DNA of 5,936 bases, taken from contig CAKOWP010000065.1 in the NCBI GenBank assembly GCA_934122385.1, forward strand, positions 1 through 5,936, given 5' to 3'. Positions 1-4,736 of the stretch are shown one piece after another. The stretch is from an uncultured Clostridia bacterium. GTDB lineage: Bacteria; Bacillota; Clostridia; TANB77; CAG-508. Below the pieces are notes generated by a model. The model was not told where the DNA came from, ran no database searches, and was given only the letters and a program-made list of their open reading frames with translations. How positions within the stretch are numbered: the stretch's first letter is position 1; every line of letters begins with the position of its first letter. Position numbers and translations under genes: made by a program.

Positions 1-54
1 GAAATAAAAATCATAGAACAAACCTAAAAGCGCAAAAATGGGAAATGCTTTGAA

Positions 55-852
55 TTATTTCAGTTTGTCTTTGTATTCGAACAGAAACAAGGGAAAAGAA
101 TTTAAAATTGCAACTTCTCTTTTCGGTGCAATGTACTTTTCAAGCTGGTTCTTGAAAATTTTATCTTGTGATATGTCTTCTTCATTTTCAGGAAAATCAT
201 TTTTGTCTGTGCAGATAAAATTTGCCTTTTGAACGTTCATCTTCAGGAGGAGTTCCCAGTTCTGTCTGATCTTCTCAAGCCGTTCTTTTTCCTCAGGAAT
301 CTTTAGAGACAAGGTTTTAAGGTTTATTCTAAAAGTAATAAAATCAAGATTCTTATAAAAAGATTCTGAATTCGCTTTTTCTTTAAATTTTTTGCCCAAA
401 TTTATTTGAGTTGTATAGCTAAAATAGTCGTTGTCCGGAAGAGGATTTTTGGCATAACGAATAGACTCTACCATAGGATAATTGATAAAGAGTTTTCCAT
501 AGTCAGAAGACTCATCATTAAAGAAATCAAGCATTTTCTGAATCTGAGAATCTGAAATATTCTGATCTTTATTGTTGTGGCTGTCATAATCAAAAAAAAG
601 ATAAATTTGTGAGAAGTCAGAACGCCGGCGGATTTCTTTCAATGGATTATCTTTGTCTGCAACAAGCTTGTTTTTAAGGATTGAAACAATGTCTTCAGGC
701 TCATCTGTCTCGTTCATCCTCTTGTATAAGTCATAGATATTGTTTTTGTAAGAGCAAATTCTTATTTGTTTGTTTTTGGAAAAATACAGATATTCCAAGG
801 TTTTAAAAAGAGTTGGTTCCCTGTTTTCGCCTTCAAACACAAACAATATCAT
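55..852 (-). CDS. TOPRIM-like RloB/AbiLii-type protein, partner of the ATPase
   Basis: This 265-aa protein is probably the nuclease or effector half of an ATPase + TOPRIM defence pair. Seen in the sequence: it opens with a hydrophobic strand running into an acidic loop (ILFVFEGENREP, E7 and E9), which matches the TOPRIM glutamate motif and the EGExTEP start of RloB proteins. A second strand ends in FFDYDSH (D88, D90), the expected DxD metal site. Then comes NYPMVESIRYAK (about 124-135), comparable to the NPxFExW segment of RloB, and a C-terminal FPLFLFEY strand (253-260). No signal peptide or membrane segment is evident, so it should be cytoplasmic. The start ATG overlaps the ATPase stop (ATGA) and no strong Shine-Dalgarno precedes it, suggesting translational coupling. 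By family analogy (AbiLii, AriB of PARIS, OLD TOPRIM) it would cut nucleic acid when released or activated by the ATPase. Assignment between RloB and DUF4435 is uncertain. Confidence 0.72.
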   Translation of the reverse strand: MILFVFEGENREPTLFKTLEYLYFSKNKQIRICSYKNNIYDLYKRMNETDEPEDIVSILKNKLVADKDNPLKEIRRRSDFSQIYLFFDYDSHNNKDQNISDSQIQKMLDFFNDESSDYGKLFINYPMVESIRYAKNPLPDNDYFSYTTQINLGKKFKEKANSESFYKNLDFITFRINLKTLSLKIPEEKERLEKIRQNWELLLKMNVQKANFICTDKNDFPENEEDISQDKIFKNQLEKYIAPKREVAILNSFPLFLFEYKDKLK

Positions 853-1949
853 AAGTCAAACGCACCGCCACGATAAAGCTTTTCAATGTTATGACCTTCC
901 CTAAGCTCCTTGTCAGTTGCATTGCAAAGTGAAGTGATTTTATTATCCTTTAAGACGAAATTACAATCTGGACGAAGCAGATCATTTGTCATTAAAAATG
1001 TATTGTGGGAAGACACAAAAAGCTGGCAATTTTTTTTGAACAGTTCATCACAGACATCGAAGGAAAGTTTAAAGTGATAGAAAGCATCAAATTCATCAAT
1101 GAATACAAAACTTGCATTCTCCAAATGCTTAAACCAAAAGAATAAAAGCGTTAGCGCATGGGTGCCTGTCGAAGCTATTGTATTGAAAATTTGAGGAAAG
1201 CCTTTTATATAGACACGAAGCAGTTTTTCGCCTTGTACAGGCTTTACAAATTCAAAATGCTGGCCGCTTACTTTCTCCAAAAATGCTGAAAATTCTTTTA
1301 TGTAATTATGTCTGATAATATACTCATCAAGAATATATATTCCGGTTTCAAGTCCAATAAATTCTTTTTCCTCAAGACTTCTGAACCAAAGCATGGAGTT
1401 TACAAAATCCTGAAGCTTTATCAGACAGTTTGATTCATCAAGCGGGTACGTGGTTATCAAGAAATTTATTATAGAAACATTGTTCGCATTATGGGCAAGA
1501 TTATTCAGGATGTTTTTTTCCATAGGGAACACGGTGCTGTCAATTTCAATTGTTCCAATTTTTTTTTCAAAAACCAATTTTGAATCAACTGTCAGTTTCT
1601 CTTCTCTTAAGACCGCCCTTGAATCCTTTGAATAAAAATATTCAACAATCTGGCCGTTAAAATTAAATGTATATTCAAATGTTACTAGTTTTGACTGGGC
1701 ACCTGCAAAGGCATAATTCAGCAGATAATTAGGATTTTTGAATTTTTGGGTGAGATGATAGACAATATCAAAAATTGCAAGTCCGAAATTACTTTTGCCG
1801 CATCCGTTCGGACCGTAAATAATGCCGTTCTTGATTATTCCGTTTTTGACTGCAAAAGAGTTAAAGGCGTAATCTCTTGGTTGCGTCAAATCGAGTTCTA
1901 TCCGTTTTTCAAAACCCCGAAAATTAGTCACTGCAAATTTTGCTAACAT
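849..1949 (-). CDS. AAA_15/AAA_21-family (RloA/AbiLi/OLD-like) ATPase
   Basis: This 366-aa ABC/SMC-like ATPase is likely the sensor and regulator of the downstream TOPRIM partner. Seen, with positions counted from the ATG at 1949: the N-terminal NFRGF signature of RecF/OLD-type ATPases (9-13), Walker A GPNGCGKS (46-53), a signature-like ASTGTHALTLLFFW (259-272), Walker B FVFIDEFDAF (281-290) with the catalytic glutamate, and an H-loop SSHNT (313-317). The insert between Walker A and the signature is the size usual for AAA_15/AAA_21 proteins. An in-frame TTG at 1961 would give 370 aa, but that TTGGAG is itself the Shine-Dalgarno: GGAG sits 6 nt before the ATG, so I choose 1949. The protein continues straight into the TOPRIM gene by a 4-nt overlap. 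In the known two-gene systems (AbiL, PARIS) such an ATPase senses a phage cue and controls the nuclease; the trigger here is unknown. Confidence 0.88.
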   Translation of the reverse strand: MLAKFAVTNFRGFEKRIELDLTQPRDYAFNSFAVKNGIIKNGIIYGPNGCGKSNFGLAIFDIVYHLTQKFKNPNYLLNYAFAGAQSKLVTFEYTFNFNGQIVEYFYSKDSRAVLREEKLTVDSKLVFEKKIGTIEIDSTVFPMEKNILNNLAHNANNVSIINFLITTYPLDESNCLIKLQDFVNSMLWFRSLEEKEFIGLETGIYILDEYIIRHNYIKEFSAFLEKVSGQHFEFVKPVQGEKLLRVYIKGFPQIFNTIASTGTHALTLLFFWFKHLENASFVFIDEFDAFYHFKLSFDVCDELFKKNCQLFVSSHNTFLMTNDLLRPDCNFVLKDNKITSLCNATDKELREGHNIEKLYRGGAFDL

Positions 1950-1955
1950 ATCATG

Positions 1956-1959
1956 CTCC
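1956..1959 (-). promoter_or_regulatory. Shine-Dalgarno GGAG that fixes the ATPase start
   Basis: On the minus strand GGAG is followed by 6 nt and then ATG at 1949. It forms part of an in-frame TTG-GAG that could be miscalled as an upstream TTG start; the better reading is ribosome binding site plus ATG. Confidence 0.8.
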
Positions 1960-1966
1960 AAAATAG

Positions 1967-1980
1967 GATAATATATTATC
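1967..1980. repeat. Perfect 14-bp palindrome over the -10 of the ATPase operon
   Basis: GATAATATATTATC is identical to its own reverse complement. It contains the proposed -10 hexamer and the likely transcription start of the ATPase/TOPRIM operon. Its position would suit an operator, where a bound repressor would block polymerase. AT-only palindromes can arise by chance in such AT-rich DNA, although the GATA...TATC ends make this one more specific. No regulator gene is visible in the window. Confidence 0.5.
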
Positions 1981-2003
1981 GGTTAAAATCTCCTAAAATT
2001 CAA
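1975..2003 (-). promoter_or_regulatory. Sigma70-type promoter for the ATPase/TOPRIM operon
   Basis: On the minus strand, TTGAAT (1998-2003) serves as -35, followed by a 17-nt spacer and GATAAT (1975-1980) as -10. Each hexamer differs from consensus at only one or two positions and the spacing is optimal. Transcription would start near 1968, giving a short leader of about 20 nt that includes the GGAG ribosome binding site. Confidence 0.6.
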
Positions 2004-2009
2004 TATATG

Positions 2010-2026
2010 CCGTAATTTTTTTACGG
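2010..2026. repeat. Inverted repeat CCGTAA-N5-TTACGG between divergent promoters
   Basis: Six-base arms CCGTAA (2010-2015) and TTACGG (2021-2026) flank a five-T centre. The repeat lies 7 nt upstream of the -35 of the ATPase operon and about 60 nt upstream of the -10 proposed for the toxin-antitoxin pair. It could be a binding site for a dimeric regulator acting on either operon. A terminator role is less likely because no gene ends here. Confidence 0.4.
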
Positions 2027-2083
2027 AATAAAAATTGTTTTGTTCCCAATAAGGTAAACAGCATAAAGAATTTTCGATTTTTA

Positions 2084-2092
2084 TGTTATATT
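2084..2092 (+). promoter_or_regulatory. Candidate extended -10 promoter for the toxin-antitoxin operon
   Basis: TGTTATATT matches an extended -10 (TGn followed by TATAAT-like). No good -35 lies 17 nt upstream, as is allowed for extended -10 promoters. Transcription would start near 2099, about 43 nt before the antitoxin ATG. A short inverted repeat AGAAA-TAT-TTTCT (2099-2111) sits at that start and could be an autoregulatory operator, but it is weak. Confidence 0.4.
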
Positions 2093-2131
2093 CATTAAAG
2101 AAATATTTTCTGCTTACACTAGAACGTTATT

Positions 2132-2136
2132 GGAGG
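2132..2136 (+). promoter_or_regulatory. Shine-Dalgarno GGAGG that fixes the antitoxin start
   Basis: A full GGAGG is followed by 5 nt and ATG at 2142. The in-frame TTG at 2130 overlaps this Shine-Dalgarno and should not be taken as the start. Confidence 0.82.
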
Positions 2137-2141
2137 CAAAT

Positions 2142-2378
2142 ATGTCAGATTTAGCGTTGCAATATTATAATTCTATTGACAAACTGGATCTTCATGACTT
2201 GGAAATACTGTCTCAAAAAATCACATCTTTGATTTTCAAGAAAAAAGCGAAAGAAGATGATTCTGTCAAAAAGGGGCTTGCTTATTTCAACAGCATAAAA
2301 GGCACTGTAACACGAGAGATTGATGCCGACAAGGAACTTTCAGAATCATTAAGAGAAAAATATGAAGATATTGATTGA
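2142..2378 (+). CDS. Putative antitoxin of a PIN-toxin type II TA pair
   Basis: This small 78-aa acidic/basic protein lies directly upstream of, and overlaps by 17 nt, a PIN-domain toxin; order, size and overlap are typical of VapBC-like antitoxins. Residues 1-33 (ALQYYNSIDKLDLHDLEI...) look helical, with alternating leucine/isoleucine suited to dimerisation. A lysine-rich stretch (KKKAKE) follows. The C-terminus (TREIDADKELSESLREKYED) is acidic and probably the toxin-neutralising tail that wraps the PIN active site. I see no confident AbrB, MetJ/Arc or Phd DNA-binding motif, so the family is not assigned and function rests mainly on context. The start is set by the GGAGG at 2132-2136. Antitoxins of this kind usually repress their own promoter, here the region around 2084-2111. 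Confidence 0.7.
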   Translation: MSDLALQYYNSIDKLDLHDLEILSQKITSLIFKKKAKEDDSVKKGLAYFNSIKGTVTREIDADKELSESLREKYEDID

Positions 2379-2772
2379 TACTAATATTATTCTGGATTTA
2401 ATTCAAAGCAGGGAACCGTTTTCTGAAAATGCCTCAAAGATCATAAATTCATGTGTAAAAAAAGAAAATGAAGGCTATATTTCAGCACATTCTCTTTCTG
2501 ACATTTTTTTCATTTTAAGAAAAGACAAAACTGTTGCAGAAAGAAAAGCATTGATTTTGAATTTGTGCAGTTTTTTCACAGTTATTCCAGAAAATAAGAA
2601 TTTTTATACAGCTGTATGTCAAAATAATAACTGGAATGACTTGGAAGACAGACTCCAGATGAAATGCGCCGATTTTGAAAATCTTGATTATATTGCTACA
2701 AGAGATGCCGGAAAAAGATTTAATAATTCTCCTGTAAAAGTCATTTCTGCGGAAGACTTTTTGAATATATAA
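2362..2772 (+). CDS. PIN-domain ribonuclease toxin (VapC-like, PIN_3 type)
   Basis: This 136-aa protein is of normal length for a single PIN domain. It starts with the hallmark KILIDTNIILDL strand (D6, with D12 nearby). The second acidic position falls in SAHSLSDIFFILRK, where D47 appears to stand in for the more usual glutamate. Next comes NDLEDRLQMKCADFENLDYIATRD (about 92-115), which holds the remaining acidic residues (D93, D96, D115), and the protein ends in the strand/helix VKVISAEDFL. PIN toxins are Mg2+-dependent RNases that typically cleave tRNA, rRNA or mRNA; the target here cannot be read from sequence. Its ATG lies inside the antitoxin gene with only a weak AAGAGA Shine-Dalgarno (2351-2356), consistent with coupled translation that keeps toxin below antitoxin. 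The DTNxxLD start and the SAHSLSDIFFILRK segment resemble PIN_3 proteins. Confidence 0.87.
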   Translation: MKILIDTNIILDLIQSREPFSENASKIINSCVKKENEGYISAHSLSDIFFILRKDKTVAERKALILNLCSFFTVIPENKNFYTAVCQNNNWNDLEDRLQMKCADFENLDYIATRDAGKRFNNSPVKVISAEDFLNI

Positions 2773-2780
2773 TTATAGAA

Positions 2781-2799
2781 AAAATGCTGGTTGCATTTT
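2781..2799. terminator. Weak bidirectional terminator-like hairpin
   Basis: AAAATGC (2781-2787) and GCATTTT (2793-2799) form a 7-bp stem with a 5-nt loop, in the 96-nt gap between two convergent genes. Read on the minus strand it is followed by an extended T tract (GCATTTTTT), and on the plus strand by TTTT. It could stop both the toxin-antitoxin transcript and the opposing three-gene operon. Only two of the pairs are G-C, so its strength is doubtful. No other structure stands out in the gap. Confidence 0.4.
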
Positions 2800-2868
2800 A
2801 GATTTAATTGGAGAAAACTGGTTTTATTTTGAGACTCTTGCATAGTAATTTAGCAACAAAAATAAAGA

Positions 2869-3399
2869 TTACCGTGATTTTAATTTTCTGTTTGCTGATA
2901 AAATATCTACATCTGACGAAGCAAAGTCAAAATCATGCGTTAATAAAAGCATATTTTTCTTTTTGCAAAGCAGTTCTATAAGCTTGTCATTAAAATCTAA
3001 CTTTGATGTGGTTAACATAGAAGAAAAATCTTCCCTAGAAAAAGATTCGTTAGTAATTTGAAATATATTTAAAATTCTATTTTTTATGATTTTATAAATG
3101 TCTTCTTGAACACTTTTTCCTTCCGCGGAATCTCGAAAATCTTTAAATTTTTCTTTAGGCAAATTCGTTTTATTAAATTCAGTTCTTAAAACTCTATTAA
3201 TTATCTCCGAAAGCACTATTTCATTTATGGCTAGGTTTACGTTATTTTTCATAAGAGTTGCTAGAATAGAACCATAATTGTTGGCGGCTTTAGAATCAGG
3301 CGTTGTCGGCCAAAAAATATATATCAGGGAATTTGCATCAAAGAAAACAGTCCTGTTTTTTAAGATAGGAATGTTTGAAGCTGTATACCTCATTCTCAT
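2869..3399 (-). CDS. PIN-domain nuclease, third gene of the GHKL-STAS-PIN operon
   Basis: This 176-aa protein has a complete PIN core. VFFDANSLIYIF carries the first aspartate (D21). INEIVLSEIINRVL carries the second acidic position (E60 or E65). LDFNDKLIELLCKKKNMLLLTHDFDF carries D135/D138 and D156/D158, the usual third and fourth metal-binding acids, and the tail (LSANRKL) is typical of PIN folds. A helical insert of about 60 residues (70-130) makes it longer than VapC and unlike the PIN toxin encoded tail-to-tail 96 nt away. Its ATG overlaps the stop of the STAS-like gene (ATGA), and GAGG lies 7 nt upstream (3407-3410). No antitoxin gene of the usual kind accompanies it; the two upstream proteins are the likely regulators. 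Predicted role: Mg2+-dependent RNase effector. Substrate unknown. Confidence 0.82.
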   Translation of the reverse strand: MRMRYTASNIPILKNRTVFFDANSLIYIFWPTTPDSKAANNYGSILATLMKNNVNLAINEIVLSEIINRVLRTEFNKTNLPKEKFKDFRDSAEGKSVQEDIYKIIKNRILNIFQITNESFSREDFSSMLTTSKLDFNDKLIELLCKKKNMLLLTHDFDFASSDVDILSANRKLKSR

Positions 3400-3752
3400 T
3401 TTGATTCCTCTAAGATTTCTTTCAATGAGTTTCTAATTCTGTCAGGATTTGAATAAAAAGCTTTTGCCGTTTCAACAACTCTTTTTAATAAAACTGCGTC
3501 TGTTGAATCTATATCTGTTACAGAAAGATATGTTTTTATATCCTCGTCAGAAAAATCCTTGTATAAAATTCCAATTGCAGTATTAAGAAAAGCAGAAGTG
3601 AGCATTTTTACATTAAGAAACGAAAGCTGTATTTTCTTTTTATTGCTAATAAAATCCCTTATGATAGCTGAGACCTTTAATCCGTCTTCTGCCTCAACGC
3701 ATATTTCATTTCCCACAATTTGATAAACTGATTTTACTATAGCTTGTTCCAT
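3396..3752 (-). CDS. STAS-like DUF4325-type protein, second gene of the GHKL-STAS-PIN operon
   Basis: This 118-aa protein resembles the STAS-like domain of unknown function DUF4325. The core runs from about residue 25 to 97: a helix (SAIIRDFISN), a strand (KIQLSFLNVKML), a loop and helix (TSAFLNTAIGILYK), a further strand/loop (IKTYLSVTDID) and a long helix (AVLLKRVVETAKAFY). The strand-to-helix segment with T52/S53 sits where anti-anti-sigma factors of the SpoIIAA/RsbV type carry their phosphorylated serine (DSSG); the equivalence is inferred. It has an AAGAGG Shine-Dalgarno (3760-3765) that overlaps the stop codon of the GHKL ATPase gene, so translation is likely coupled, and it overlaps the PIN gene by ATGA. 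It is the probable adaptor between the ATPase and the nuclease. Cytoplasmic; no membrane segment. Confidence 0.7.
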   Translation of the reverse strand: MEQAIVKSVYQIVGNEICVEAEDGLKVSAIIRDFISNKKKIQLSFLNVKMLTSAFLNTAIGILYKDFSDEDIKTYLSVTDIDSTDAVLLKRVVETAKAFYSNPDRIRNSLKEILEESK

Positions 3753-3764
3753 ATTAGTTCCTCT

Positions 3765-4625
3765 TTAAAAAATATCATTTATATTTATTTCACTATCTAA
3801 TTTATATAAACATTCATCATCTGTGCGAAATTCCATATTAACTACAGTTCCCGGAAATGGATAGTTAAGCATTTCAAGCTGTTCACCGTCTTCTGAAAGC
3901 TGGTAAAAACCATTGTCGCTTATTACTTGAAATTTTCCTTTATTCAACTTGATAAACTCTGTAAGAATCGCTAGTCCTAATCCTCCAGGAATATCCTTTT
4001 TGGTTGTGTTGTTTATTCCTAAGGCCCATTTTATTGCTTGAAGCGAATTCAAATTAACATTCATTGAGCTGTTTATTTTATTCTTAAAACCGACTCCTGT
4101 ATCTACTATTGTAAATTCAATTTTTTGTTTTTTAGGATAAAACTGACCGCATGTATATATAAATTTTGTATTGCTGTGCATTTGTGCATTAACAAAAACT
4201 TCGTAAATTGATTCTTTTATTTTTTGTTTTAATTTATCAGACATATCTGGAAACGATTCTTTTCCAAGCAGTTCATCCATCACATAAAAATTAAAAAACC
4301 TTCCTTGGTTTGGTTCAAGTTTTAAATATCGGCAAGTAGTTGAATACACATCATCAGCTTTTTCATAGCCATAATTTGCAAGAAAACCGTTTTTTTTAAG
4401 TATTGTTAATACGCCTTCTTTGTTAGATATAATTTTTATGGAATTAGTAAAATCAATTTTATCAAGCAATCCTGCAAGAACAGCGCACATATTAGCACCA
4501 AACCAATTATTCAATGAAACAGAGATATTGCAAAAGACAAAATTCTTTATGCTATTATAAAACTCTGTGAACTGATTATAACTTTCTAATTTGGTGTCAA
4601 TATCTGATAAAATAAATTTATCCAT
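3765..4625 (-). CDS. GHKL (HATPase_c) ATP-binding protein with STAS-like N-terminal half
   Basis: This 286-aa protein has a Bergerat-fold ATPase in its second half. The N-box is KESIYEVFVNAQMHS (E142, N146), the G1 box is DTGVGF (175-180), the G2 box is GGLGLA (214-219), and a closing strand PGTVVNMEF follows (258-266). The first half (about 25-95), with FCNISVSLNNWFGANMCAVL, a strand KIISN and ILKKNGFLANYG, looks like a degenerate STAS-like domain. I see no transmembrane segment, H-box histidine or receiver domain, so it is not a classical sensor kinase; it is closer to anti-sigma-factor kinases of the RsbW/SpoIIAB kind. Family knowledge: such proteins bind and sometimes phosphorylate STAS partners, and the next gene encodes one. 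The ATG at 4625 has no recognisable Shine-Dalgarno, unlike other genes here, and lies next to an inverted repeat. Biochemical activity and ligand are unknown. Confidence 0.8.
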   Translation of the reverse strand: MDKFILSDIDTKLESYNQFTEFYNSIKNFVFCNISVSLNNWFGANMCAVLAGLLDKIDFTNSIKIISNKEGVLTILKKNGFLANYGYEKADDVYSTTCRYLKLEPNQGRFFNFYVMDELLGKESFPDMSDKLKQKIKESIYEVFVNAQMHSNTKFIYTCGQFYPKKQKIEFTIVDTGVGFKNKINSSMNVNLNSLQAIKWALGINNTTKKDIPGGLGLAILTEFIKLNKGKFQVISDNGFYQLSEDGEQLEMLNYPFPGTVVNMEFRTDDECLYKLDSEININDIF

Positions 4626-4629
4626 ATTC

Positions 4630-4674
4630 AGACTATCGGTAATTAAAAAAAATAACTTTAAAGAAAAATAGTCT
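4630..4674. repeat. 7-bp inverted repeat bracketing the leader of the GHKL gene
   Basis: AGACTAT (4630-4636) and ATAGTCT (4668-4674) are perfect inverted copies separated by 31 very AT-rich bases. The inner arm ends 4 nt before the start codon of the GHKL ATPase gene. The pair could be an operator or fold as an RNA stem closing off the start region. The rest of the 111-nt gap (4626-4736) holds no convincing -35/-10 pair or classical terminator, so read-through from the methyltransferase gene is possible. Confidence 0.35.
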
Positions 4675-4736
4675 ATAGAATATGTCTTGTCTTATCATTT
4701 CGATTTACTCTTTTTGTACGAGTATTTTATGTAAAA

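Noticed and set aside
1..54. Possible terminator after the TOPRIM-like gene (AAAGC ... GCTTT on the minus strand)
   Set aside because: Only a 5-bp stem with a long loop and no good T tract; the window ends too soon to judge.
38..232. Plus-strand 64-aa open frame
   Set aside because: It lies opposite the well-supported TOPRIM-like gene and has no recognisable feature.
1450..1946. Plus-strand open frames opposite the ATPase gene (1450-1635, 1746-1946)
   Set aside because: Antisense shadows of a confidently assigned ATPase; no motifs.
1950..1961. Upstream TTG start for the ATPase at 1961
   Set aside because: The TTG overlaps GGAG, which is correctly spaced (6 nt) as the Shine-Dalgarno of the ATG at 1949.
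2130..2141. TTG start for the antitoxin at 2130
   Set aside because: It overlaps GGAGG, which is correctly spaced (5 nt) before the ATG at 2142.
2811..2868. A second hairpin in the convergent gap (TTGC...GCAA)
   Set aside because: Four-base arms with an 11-nt spacer are expected by chance.
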